A stretch of DNA of 64,000 nt from Streptomyces sp. TLI_053 (GTDB taxonomy: Bacteria; Actinomycetota; Actinomycetes; Streptomycetales; Streptomycetaceae). The stretch's first letter is position 1, and the number at the start of each line of letters is the position of its first letter. Both the position numbers and the translations under genes were made by a program. Below are positions 32,632-40,284 of the stretch, in pieces. The notes under the pieces were generated by a model. It ran no database searches. It was given only the letters and a program-made list of their open reading frames with translations, and was not told where the DNA came from. Location: contig NZ_LT629775.1 of assembly GCF_900105395.1 (NCBI RefSeq), positions 930,001-994,000 of the forward strand. The letters run 5' to 3'.

Positions 32632-33555
32632 TCAGTCCAGCGGGGCCCAGGCTCCCCCGGTCGTCAGCCGGTACCGCCCGGTGGGCCGCGCGCCGTCCGT
32701 GCGCGGCGCCGCCTCCACCGGGCCGTCGTCCGACGAACCGCCGAGCGAACGTCCCGGCGGACGCAGCGTCAGGCAGATGTCCCTGGCACTGAAGGTCTGC
32801 GCCACGACGGTGCTCACGTTCACCGAGGACGGGCTGTCGACGACGATGTTCTTGATCAGCTTGCCGATGCCGCCGACCGTCAACTCGCCCACCGTGCGCG
32901 TCATCGCGTTCGCCATGCCGAACTGGAGCTCGTCGCCGGCCTTCACGGTGAACTTGACCTGGGTGGTCTCCGTGCTGGTGCGCTTCCACTCGTGCGAGTA
33001 GGTCGCCTTGAACGCGAGCTCGAACGAGGCCTTCGCGCTGAGCTTCAGCTGCCCGGCCGCGGTGGCGGTACCGGAGACCGCCACCGTCGGACCGTTCGAG
33101 ATCTCCGAGTTCGGGCCCTTGTCGCTGGGCGCGGTGATGTCCGTGTGGGTGATCTCGGTCTTGTTGCTGCCGCTGACACTGCCGGACACGTCGGTCGTGT
33201 TGTCGATCGTGCCCTCCAGTGCCGCCCGGCCGGAGATCTCGCCCGCGATGTTGTCGGTGGTGCTCGACTCCAGTACGACGGTCCGGTAGATGTCGATCGG
33301 CCGGTCGGTGCAGTTGATCGCGGAGTTGCCGACCGAGACGACGGCGGAGGTCAGCTCGCGGGTGAGCCCGGGAATGATCCGGAACGAGCAGTCGTAGTCC
33401 TGCCCGCAGCGGCGGGCCAGCGCCGGCGCGTCCTCCTCCGTACCGGGCGCGGCACCGTCGGCGGCGGCGGGCCCGGTACCCAGCGCCAGGACGGCCAGCA
33501 CGGTCGGCAGCACCGCCGGGACCAGGGCCCCGCCTCCACCCCGCCGCCGCGTCAC
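32632..33555 (-). CDS. Secreted INCT-module protein, possible aerolysin-like fold
   Basis: 307 residues with a signal peptide (LVPAVLPTVLAVLALGTGPAAA). The mature protein shows C-x4/5-C-SF, VSVGNSAINCT, a Ser/Thr/Gly-alternating stretch (SSTTDNIAGEISGRAALEG), SHEWKRTSTETTQVKFTVKAGDELQFG, SPSSVNVSTVVAQTF and a final Cys (DICLTLRPPG). Long alternating Ser/Thr strands plus a K/R-W-...-T-P/AG-D stretch are what aerolysin/ETX-MTX2 pore formers show, but this is a visual inference. The GTG start overlaps the upstream paralogue's stop (GTGA) after GGAGGAA, so the two are coupled. Confidence 0.72.
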   Translation of the reverse strand: MTRRRGGGGALVPAVLPTVLAVLALGTGPAAADGAAPGTEEDAPALARRCGQDYDCSFRIIPGLTRELTSAVVSVGNSAINCTDRPIDIYRTVVLESSTTDNIAGEISGRAALEGTIDNTTDVSGSVSGSNKTEITHTDITAPSDKGPNSEISNGPTVAVSGTATAAGQLKLSAKASFELAFKATYSHEWKRTSTETTQVKFTVKAGDELQFGMANAMTRTVGELTVGGIGKLIKNIVVDSPSSVNVSTVVAQTFSARDICLTLRPPGRSLGGSSDDGPVEAAPRTDGARPTGRYRLTTGGAWAPLD

Positions 33556-34553
33556 CGCTTCCTCCAACTGCCCGTAGCGGTACGCTCGTACACCGCGTCC
33601 GGTGCCCTTCGCGCGCTCTCCGCCCGTTCCGGCGGCAGTTCGACCGGTCCCGGCAGCGCCGCGGCCCGGCCGGGGGGCCGCAGCGACAGGCACTTGTCCG
33701 GCACCGAGAAGGTCTGGGCGACCACCGAGCTGACGTTGACGCTCGACGGGCTGTCCACCGTGATGTCCTTGATGAGCTTCCCGGTGTTGTTCACCTTCAG
33801 CTCGCCCGACGCCCGCGACATCGCGTTCACCACCCCGAACTGGATCTCGTCACCGTTGCTCACGGTGAACACCACCCTGGTCGACTCGGTCGCCACCGCC
33901 TGCCACTGCCGCGAGAACGTGGCCTGGAACGCCGACTCGAAGGTCGCCTTCGCCCCGAGGTGCAACGCGTTCGAGCCTGACACCGTCCCGGTCACCTCGG
34001 TGGTGTTCTTGACGTCGTCCTTGGTGGTGGGGCCCTTGTCCTTGTTCGGGCCGTTCTGGGTGGTGCCGGTCACGAACCCCGGCGTGACGCTGCCCGACCC
34101 CGACACGGTGACGGTGGTGTCCACGCCGCCCTCCAGCGCGGCCTTGCCGGAGATCTGACCGCCGATGTTGTCCGTGCTGCTGGTGACGAAGGTGACGGTG
34201 CGGTCGATCTCCATCACGTCGCCCGTGCAGTTGATCGCCGCGTTCCCGACCGACACCACCCCGCTCACGAACTCGCGCGGCACCCGGTCGTACATCCGGA
34301 AGCTGCATCCCTCCCCCCGGTCGCACAGCCCCGCGACCTCCTGCGCCGAGGGCAACGGCACCTCACCGTCCAGGGCCCGCGCCACCGGGAACGGCGGCGG
34401 GCCGGCCGCCGCGGCGACCCCCGGCGCCCCGAGCGGCACCAGTACCGCTATCGCGGCCGCCCCGGGGACCACGACGGCGAACCGGCGGACGCGCCGCCGC
34501 GCGGGCGAACATGCGGGCGGGCATGCGGAAGCAACCACGGGCACTCTCCTCAT
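33552..34553 (-). CDS. Secreted INCT-module protein, first of a tandem pair
   Basis: 333 residues. The long signal region (ARRRVRRFAVVVPGAAAIAVLVPLGAPGVAAAAG) is followed by the same module as its neighbour: C-x4-C-SF, VSVGNAAINCT, SSTDNIGGQISGKAALEG, FSRQWQAVATESTRVVFTVSNGDEIQFG, SPSSVNVSSVVAQTF, KCLSLRPPG. An extra Gly/Thr/Asn loop (GFVTGTTQNGPNKDKG) is longer than in the paralogue. Either ATG 34553 or GTG 34538 (behind AGGAGA) could start it. It probably forms one operon with the paralogue at 32632, facing the related + strand genes. The function is unknown. Confidence 0.72.
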   Translation of the reverse strand: MRRVPVVASACPPACSPARRRVRRFAVVVPGAAAIAVLVPLGAPGVAAAAGPPPFPVARALDGEVPLPSAQEVAGLCDRGEGCSFRMYDRVPREFVSGVVSVGNAAINCTGDVMEIDRTVTFVTSSTDNIGGQISGKAALEGGVDTTVTVSGSGSVTPGFVTGTTQNGPNKDKGPTTKDDVKNTTEVTGTVSGSNALHLGAKATFESAFQATFSRQWQAVATESTRVVFTVSNGDEIQFGVVNAMSRASGELKVNNTGKLIKDITVDSPSSVNVSSVVAQTFSVPDKCLSLRPPGRAAALPGPVELPPERAESARRAPDAVYERTATGSWRKR

Positions 34554-34779
34554 CCGTGAAACGTCATCCGTGAACGGGGGCCGCCGGGACGCACACCGGC
34601 CCGCCCGGTCCCCCCATCCTCGGCGAGGGTCACGTCGTGGGCGAACCGTCACCCGCCGCCCCTGCGCCGTTCGGCGGCTGCGCCGCGGGACTGCCCCGAG
34701 GACGCCCGCCGGGGCGGGCCCGCGCCCCCGGGAGAACCTGCCGCCTCCGGCACCGGACCGGCCGGGACGACCGCCTTGC

Positions 34780-35727
34780 TCAGGCCGGGCGGGTCGGGCA
34801 GGCCGGGTCGTCCCGGTTCGCGGTGTGCGCGAGGAGGGCCGGGACAACGGTGTCCCAGGTGTGCTCGGGGAAGACCTCGTGGCCGGTGCCGGGCAGGGCG
34901 AGGAACCGGGCGCCGGGGATCTCGGCGGCCAGGGCGCGGCCGTGCTCCGGCGGGAACAGCGGGTCCTCCTCGCCGTGCAGCACCAGGGTCGGTGCGGTGA
35001 TCCCGCCGAGCCGCGCACGCCACGGGGTACCGGCGTCGAGCAGGTAGGGGTTGGTGGACTGGGCCGCGATGTCGCGCGCGTGGGCGACGACCCGGGCGGC
35101 CAGGCGCCGCACGCCGTCCTCGTCGAACGGGCGGGAAGCGGCGGCGAACGGGCGCTCGCCCTCGACGATGGACTCGACGACGGCGGCTTCGGCCGCTTCG
35201 GCCACTTCGGCGGCCCCGGCGGCCTGCGCGTCCTGCTCGACCTGCTCGAAGAAGGCGGCGAGCCGGTCCGACACGGGCGGCAGGTCCGGCTGTTCCTCCC
35301 CCGGGATGCCGGGTGTGCCGGAGGCGAGGGCGAGGGTGGCCACCCGGTCGGGGTGACCCAGTGCCAGGAGCTGGGCGACCGCGGCGCCCTGGGACATGCC
35401 GAGCACATGGGCGCGCCCCGGCCCGAGCGCGTCGATCACGGCCGCGGCGTCCTCAGCCAGGTCGGGCAGCGCGTACGGCGGCGCACCGACCGGGAAGGTC
35501 GTCGAGGCACCCGCGTCCCGGGCGTCGTAGCGCACGACGCACCGGCCGCCCGCGACCAGCCGGCGGACGAACTCGTCCGGCCAGTTGAGGCGACAGTGCC
35601 CCGCACCGTGGATCAGCAGGATCGCGGGATCGGCGGGATCGCCGTGCAGTTCGGCGGCCAGCTCCGCACCGTCGACGGCGACCTCGATCTCGGCCCCGAC
35701 CTCGGCCCTGCTCCGGTTGTCCGCCAT
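34780..35727 (-). CDS. Alpha/beta-hydrolase
   Basis: 315 residues, cytoplasmic. LLIHGAGH (about 38-44) forms the oxyanion turn and GMSQG (Ser112) is the nucleophile elbow; PTLVLHGEEDPLFPPEHG carries the acid and GTGHEVFP the catalytic His. A helical cap with an Ala/Glu-rich stretch (AAGAAEVAEAAEAAVVESI) sits between. The nearest known families are esterases and bacteriocin-type peroxidase-fold hydrolases; the substrate is unknown. GGAGC precedes the ATG at 35727. It is divergent from the DUF5996 gene. Confidence 0.88.
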   Translation of the reverse strand: MADNRSRAEVGAEIEVAVDGAELAAELHGDPADPAILLIHGAGHCRLNWPDEFVRRLVAGGRCVVRYDARDAGASTTFPVGAPPYALPDLAEDAAAVIDALGPGRAHVLGMSQGAAVAQLLALGHPDRVATLALASGTPGIPGEEQPDLPPVSDRLAAFFEQVEQDAQAAGAAEVAEAAEAAVVESIVEGERPFAAASRPFDEDGVRRLAARVVAHARDIAAQSTNPYLLDAGTPWRARLGGITAPTLVLHGEEDPLFPPEHGRALAAEIPGARFLALPGTGHEVFPEHTWDTVVPALLAHTANRDDPACPTRPA

Positions 35728-35850
35728 CGTGCTCCGCTCCGTCCGGGATGTCGTCACGTGTGAGCACGACTGTACGGAGGTCCTACGACAAACCCGGCCC
35801 GGCGCCCGACAGGCCCACCCGGTCCGCCCCGTCCGCGCGGCCCAGCCCGT

Positions 35851-35895
35851 CCACCCGGTCCGCCCGGTCCACCCGGTCCACCCGGTCCACCCGTC
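35851..35895. repeat. Five 9-base tandem units
   Basis: CCACCCGGT-type units (one CCGCCCGGT, last unit CCACCCGTC) in a row, 60 bases before the DUF5996 gene, in the divergent gap. They look like slippage products; no regulatory role is evident. Confidence 0.7.
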
Positions 35896-35955
35896 TGCGT
35901 GTCCGGGCCGGCGTGGTCATGATGGAAGTGCGGCCGACCGGCAGGAGGAAACCCG

Positions 35956-36900
35956 ATGGAGCTCTTTCCAGCGCTGCCGCTCGACGAGTGGCGGGAGACG
36001 AAGGAGACGCTGCACCGCTTCACCCAGGTGGTCGGCAAGATCCGGCTCGCGGCGAGCGTACGGCGCAACCACTGGTGGAACGTGCCCCTCCATCTCACCG
36101 GGCGCGGGCTCACCACCCGGCCGACGGGACTGGTCGACGGCAACCCGGTCTTCACCGTCGACCTCGACCTCGTCGACCACCGGCTGGTCGTCACCGTGGC
36201 GGACGGCAGGACGGCGTCCTTCCCGCTGCCCGGCCACTCCGTCGCCTCGTTCCACCGGCAGACCCTGGAGACGCTGGCCGCGCTGGGAATCCGGGTGGAG
36301 CTGCCGTTCCCCCGGCCCTACCGGCTGCCCGACGCGGACCGGCCGTTCGCCGAGGACGTCGAGCACGCGACGTACGATCCGGCCCTGGCGAACCGGGCCT
36401 GGCAGGTGCTCGGCCAGGTCGCGGTGGTGCTGGAGGAGTTCTCGGCGCGCTTCTCGGGCAAGGCCAGCCCCGTCCACTTCTTCTGGCACTCCTTCGACCT
36501 GGCCCACACCCGCTTCTCCGGCCGCGCCCTCGACCGGCCGAGGGCGGCGGACCCGGTGACCCGTGAGGCGTACTCCCGGGAGCTGATCAGCTTCGGCTTC
36601 TGGTTCGGGGACGCCGACCTGGGCGAACCGGCCTTCTACTGCTACACCGCCCCCGAGCCGGAGCACCTGGCCGAGGATCCGCTGACACCCGCCGCCGCCC
36701 GGTGGGTCGCGGCCGGCGGCAGCCATCTGGCCGTCCTCGGCTACGCGGAGGCCCGGACGGAGGCCGATCCCAGGGCGGCCGTCCTCGGCTTCTACGAGGC
36801 CGCGTACCGGGCCGGTGCCGCCAGGGCCGGCTGGGACGTCGAGGGGCTGGCCTGCCCGGGCGGCATCACGGACCCCGGACCGCCCGCTCCGCAGCCCTGA
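35956..36900 (+). CDS. DUF5996 family protein
   Basis: 314 residues matching DUF5996 over the full length: LPLDEWRETKETLHRFTQVVGKIRLA at the start, RRNHWWNVPLHLTGRGLTT, FWHSFDLAHTRFSGR and SFGFWFGDADLGEPAFYCYTAPEP. The family is widespread in bacteria and has no known function; conserved Trp, His and Asp suggest an enzyme. The ATG is preceded by GGAGGAAACCC. It is a single gene, divergent from the hydrolase and convergent with the UBP-type zinc-finger gene. Confidence 0.85.
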   Translation: MELFPALPLDEWRETKETLHRFTQVVGKIRLAASVRRNHWWNVPLHLTGRGLTTRPTGLVDGNPVFTVDLDLVDHRLVVTVADGRTASFPLPGHSVASFHRQTLETLAALGIRVELPFPRPYRLPDADRPFAEDVEHATYDPALANRAWQVLGQVAVVLEEFSARFSGKASPVHFFWHSFDLAHTRFSGRALDRPRAADPVTREAYSRELISFGFWFGDADLGEPAFYCYTAPEPEHLAEDPLTPAAARWVAAGGSHLAVLGYAEARTEADPRAAVLGFYEAAYRAGAARAGWDVEGLACPGGITDPGPPAPQP

Positions 36901-36934
36901 ACCGGGCCGACAGCTGCCCGGGCGGATCACGGCA

Positions 36935-36968
36935 GGTAGCGGATCGGGGCGGGTAGCGGATCGGGGCG
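36935..36968. repeat. Two perfect 17-base tandem copies
   Basis: GGTAGCGGATCGGGGCG occurs twice back to back in the gap between the convergent DUF5996 and UBP zinc-finger genes. No hairpin was seen there. Confidence 0.8.
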
Positions 36969-36976
36969 GGTCCGGG

Positions 36977-37339
36977 TCAGTGCAGGTGCGACTGCCAGTC
37001 GGCCGGGACCTTGCCCAGCGGACCGGGGGTCGGCTGGGCGAGCGGGTGCGCCGCCGGGGCCGCGAGCTCCGGCCCCTCGTAGTACTGCTCCGTCTCGATG
37101 TTCCAGAACCACGCCTCCCCCGGCTCGAAGCTGGCCAGGAACGGGTGACCCGCCTCCCTCGCGTGCCGGGTGCCGTGCTGCGAGGGCGAGGAGTCGCAGC
37201 AGCCGATGTGGCCGCACGCCGCGCACCGCCGCAGGTGCAGCCACCACCCCGGCCCGTCCCCCGCCAGGCACTCCACGCAGCCGTCCCCGCTCGGCGGCAC
37301 GGACGGGTCGATCCCCCGGTCCTGCTGGTCGTCGTCCAT
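36977..37339 (-). CDS. UBP-type zinc-finger protein
   Basis: 120 residues. The core CVECLAGDGPGWWLHLRRCAACG and later Cys/His (CCDSSPSQHGTRHAREAGHP, then PGEAWFWNIETEQYY) match the UBP/BUZ zinc finger that binds ubiquitin C-termini in eukaryotes. Bacterial stand-alone copies are common in actinobacteria; their partner is unknown (perhaps Pup or another free C-terminus, but that is guesswork). AGGAGG precedes the ATG at 37339. It is divergent from the NAD kinase gene with 171 bases between. Confidence 0.88.
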   Translation of the reverse strand: MDDDQQDRGIDPSVPPSGDGCVECLAGDGPGWWLHLRRCAACGHIGCCDSSPSQHGTRHAREAGHPFLASFEPGEAWFWNIETEQYYEGPELAAPAAHPLAQPTPGPLGKVPADWQSHLH

Positions 37340-37510
37340 CGGACTTGCCTCCTGATCGGGTCCGGAGCCGTCGGACGTCCTCGTCCGACTACCAACCATC
37401 CGACTCCGGCGCGGCTTCCGCGACCGGCGGCGCCCGGGCTTGAAGCACCCGCGCCGGTGTGCGTGACTGGAGGGAGCAGCGTTCCCCCGGCCGACATCGA
37501 GGTGACCCGG

Positions 37511-38371
37511 ATGGGATTCGTCGGCACGGTGGGCCTGGTCCTCCATCCCGAGCGCACCAGCGCCCCCACCGTGGAGACCGTGGTCCGCTGGAGCCGGGCC
37601 CGGGGCACCAAGGTCCTCGGGCTGGCGGCGGAGGTGTCCCGGATCGGCTGCGAGGCCATCCCGGTGGGGGCCGAGGAGATGGCGGCGAGCGCCGATCTGC
37701 TGATCAGCCTCGGCGGGGACGGCACCATGCTGCGCACCATGCGGCTCGCGGCCGGGGGCCACGCGCCGGTCCTCGGTGTCAACGTCGGGCGGCTGGGCTT
37801 CCTGGCCGAGGTCGACATCCCGGAGCTCCCCGCCGCGCTGGACGCCGTCGACGCCCACCGCTTCACCGTCGAGGTGCGCTCCGGGGTGCACGCGCGCTTC
37901 GGGACGGTCGAGGAGACTGCGCTCAACGACGTCGTGCTGCTGCGCAGCCCGGGGCACCGGTCCGCGGCGGTCGCCGTGCGGGTCCAGGGCCAGCCCTTCG
38001 TGGCGTACACCGCCGACGCGATCGTCACCGCCACACCGACCGGCTCCACCGCGTACAGCTTCTCCGCGGGCGGCCCGATCGTCTCCCCCAACGCGGAGGG
38101 GCTGCTGATCACCCCGGTGGCGCCGCACGCCGCGTTCAACCGCTCGGTCTTCCTCTCCAGCGGTGAGCGGCTCGACCTGGAGGTCCTGCCGCACAGCGGG
38201 GACCTCGCCGTCGAGGCGGACGGTCGCCTGGTCGGCCGGGTCACGCCGGGCGACGTCGTCGAGGTGACCATGCTGCCCGCCGCCGCCCGCGTCGTCCGGC
38301 TCGGCCGCACCACCTTCTACCAGCGGGCCCAGCGCAAACTCCGTCTCACCGGCTCGGCGGAGCCCGGCTGA
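37511..38371 (+). CDS. nadK: NAD kinase
   Basis: 286-residue ATP-NAD kinase making NADP. The motif GGDGTML (68-74) binds phosphate; ALNDVVLLRSPGH (NE/D motif variant) and ATPTGSTAYSFSAGGPIV complete the active site. The last strand set (LEADG-like VEADGRLVGRVTPGD) closes the fold. Length is normal. The ATG at 37511 stands behind GAGGTG; an in-frame GTG at 37502 is possible. Streptomyces usually have another nadK in the recN region, so this may be the second paralogue. Confidence 0.92.
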   Translation: MGFVGTVGLVLHPERTSAPTVETVVRWSRARGTKVLGLAAEVSRIGCEAIPVGAEEMAASADLLISLGGDGTMLRTMRLAAGGHAPVLGVNVGRLGFLAEVDIPELPAALDAVDAHRFTVEVRSGVHARFGTVEETALNDVVLLRSPGHRSAAVAVRVQGQPFVAYTADAIVTATPTGSTAYSFSAGGPIVSPNAEGLLITPVAPHAAFNRSVFLSSGERLDLEVLPHSGDLAVEADGRLVGRVTPGDVVEVTMLPAAARVVRLGRTTFYQRAQRKLRLTGSAEPG

Positions 38372-38440
38372 CCCCGGCCGAACCCGGCGGCGTCCCGGCC
38401 GGCCCCCGGCGGCGTCCCCGCGTCCCCTAGGGTGGTGACC

Positions 38441-39022
38441 GTGGAACGCGTGCTGATCGCCGGGATCTCGGGGGCGGGGAAGACGACGACGGCGGCCCGG
38501 CTGGCCGCGCTGCTCGACCTGCCCCGCTACGAGCTGGACGCGCTGCACCATGGCCCGGGCTGGACCCCGCGCGCCGAGTTCCGGTCCGAGGTCGAGGCCT
38601 TCGCGGCGACCGGGCGCTGGGTCACCGAGGACCAGTACACCGGCAAGCTGGGGGACCTGCTGCGGGCCCGCGCCGACACCTGCGTCTGGCTCGACCTGCC
38701 CCGACGCACCGTCATGCAGCGCGTCCTGCGCCGCTCGGCGGCCCGCGCGCTCACCCGCCGCGAACTGTGGAACGGCAACCGCGAGGGCTTCCGCGACTGG
38801 CTGGACCCGGAGCACCCGATCCGCTGGGCCTGGGCCCGCCACGCCGCGCACCGGCGGCGGACCCTGGAACGGCTGGCCGCCCACCCCGGCCTGACCGTGG
38901 TCCACCTGACCTCCGCACGGGCCGCCCGGGCCTGGCTCCGGACGGTGGCCCGGCCGGCCGGGAGCCCGGGCCGACCGGCCGCGCCCGGTACCGGTCAGCC
39001 GGGCGGCGCGGTGAAGCGGTAG
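38441..39022 (+). CDS. P-loop kinase of adenylate-kinase/topology-modulation type
   Basis: 193 residues. Walker A GISGAGKTT at 8-16, then LPRYELDALHHGPGWTP and WVTEDQYTG, the lid-region Arg cluster RRSAARALTRRELWNGNREGF and LDPEHPIRWAWARHAAH. These match the FlaR/topology-modulation P-loop family of small nucleotide kinases; the substrate is unknown. GTG at 38441 after GGTGGT is chosen; GTGs at 38432 and 38435 are alternatives. It ends 28 bases inside the convergent deacetylase gene. Confidence 0.83.
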   Translation: MERVLIAGISGAGKTTTAARLAALLDLPRYELDALHHGPGWTPRAEFRSEVEAFAATGRWVTEDQYTGKLGDLLRARADTCVWLDLPRRTVMQRVLRRSAARALTRRELWNGNREGFRDWLDPEHPIRWAWARHAAHRRRTLERLAAHPGLTVVHLTSARAARAWLRTVARPAGSPGRPAAPGTGQPGGAVKR

Positions 39023-39978
39023 CCGGAGTCGATCAGCAGCGGCAGGAAGGTCCTGAGCGCCGCGACCGTCTGCGAGCGGTCTCCGCCGCCGTCGTGGGTG
39101 AGCACGATCGCGCCCGGCCGCAGTTCCTTCTCCAGCCGCTTGGTGATCACGTCCGTCCCCGGCGTCGCCCAGTCCTGCGGGTCCACGGACCAGGCCATCG
39201 GCCGCATCCCCAGCTCGGCGCCCACCTTCAGCACCGTCGGCGACCAGCCGCCGCCCGGGGCACGGAACCAGGTCGGCGCCCTGCCGGTGAGCCGCCCGAG
39301 CAGCTCGGAGGTGCGGCCGAGTTCGTCGCGCACCTTCGCGGCGGAGAGGCCGCTGAGATCGGGGTGGCTCCAGGAGTGGTTCGCGATGTGGTGGCCGCGT
39401 GCGGCGACCTCCCGGACCAGGTCGGGGTGCGCGGCGGCGTTCTCGCCGATCAGGAAGAAGGAGGCCCGGATCCCGTACTGGTCGAGCAGCGCCAGGACGG
39501 CCGGGGTGTACCGGGGGTCGGGGCCGTCGTCGACGGTGATCGCGACCACCTTCCGCGCGGCGTCGAGCTCGTAGACCGGCCGGCTCTCGGCCGCGGTCAC
39601 CACCCGCGGCGAGGGCGCGGCCGTGCCCGCGGCGGAGGCGGCGCCGCTCGGCGCGGGCACGGACGCGGACGTGGACGTGGACGCCGGCGCGGACGTGGGC
39701 GCGGACGCGGTCGGGCCGGGGGTCACGGACGCGGAGGCGGACGCGGTCGGGGCGGGGTTCACCGTGGCGGACGGGACCGAGGACGGGACCGGGGACAGGG
39801 AGGCGCCGGGTGCGGGTACGGCCGCCGCCGCGGAGGGCGCGCCCTCCGCGGCGGCGGCCGCTTCCTCGCCGCGCAGCGGCCCCCGGAAGTTCCCGTGGCA
39901 CCCGCCCACCCCGAGCAGCGACAACCCGGCCCCGAGCATGAGCATTCTTCGCGAGACAATCTGACGATCGGATGGCAT
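38995..39978 (-). CDS. NodB-type polysaccharide deacetylase lipoprotein
   Basis: 327 residues. The signal peptide RRMLMLGAGLSLLGVGGC ends in a lipobox (Cys27 or so), possibly Tat-routed. A Ser/Ala/Thr/Pro spacer of about 90 residues crosses the wall. The NodB domain shows TVDDGPDPRYTP (metal Asp pair), HSWSHPDLS (metal His pair), FRAPGGGWSP and LTHDGGGDRSQT. It should remove acetyl groups from peptidoglycan, chitin oligomers or another amino sugar polymer outside the membrane. GGGGAGG precedes the ATG. It overlaps the end of the convergent kinase gene and is divergent from a lipoprotein peptidase. Confidence 0.9.
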   Translation of the reverse strand: MPSDRQIVSRRMLMLGAGLSLLGVGGCHGNFRGPLRGEEAAAAAEGAPSAAAAVPAPGASLSPVPSSVPSATVNPAPTASASASVTPGPTASAPTSAPASTSTSASVPAPSGAASAAGTAAPSPRVVTAAESRPVYELDAARKVVAITVDDGPDPRYTPAVLALLDQYGIRASFFLIGENAAAHPDLVREVAARGHHIANHSWSHPDLSGLSAAKVRDELGRTSELLGRLTGRAPTWFRAPGGGWSPTVLKVGAELGMRPMAWSVDPQDWATPGTDVITKRLEKELRPGAIVLTHDGGGDRSQTVAALRTFLPLLIDSGYRFTAPPG

Positions 39979-40284
39979 GACCGATGCCTCCCCGCTCCCC
40001 CGGCCCCGTGCTCCGAGCACCACCACTACGGGTGCACGACACCGCTCCGGCAGCCCAATCCACGCCCCACCGGGAATCTCGACGTCGTCACTCCCCGTGA
40101 TCATCGCTGCTACGCCGCAGGGAGCAGCGGAGTTCAGCCGATCGGGGGGCCGGGCGGCGACCTCGGGGGGACGCTCCCCGAAGAGGCCCGCCGTAGCGTG
40201 ACGACAGCCGCCCCTCACGTCGGGCGGCGATCTTCACCGGGCGGGCCCGCGCGGCCTGCCCTCGTGCGTTCGGAGCACCCTCCC
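39979..40284. other. Divergent gap between deacetylase and lipoprotein peptidase genes
   Basis: 306 bases that must hold both promoters. No boxes close to consensus and no long palindrome were found by eye, and no small gene is supported. Confidence 0.4.

Noticed and set aside
36977..40063. Very long open frame of about 1000 codons on the minus strand
   Set aside because: It runs antisense through the NAD kinase and kinase genes. Only its last 121 codons (UBP zinc finger) have family motifs; the rest is low-complexity shadow coding typical of GC-rich DNA.
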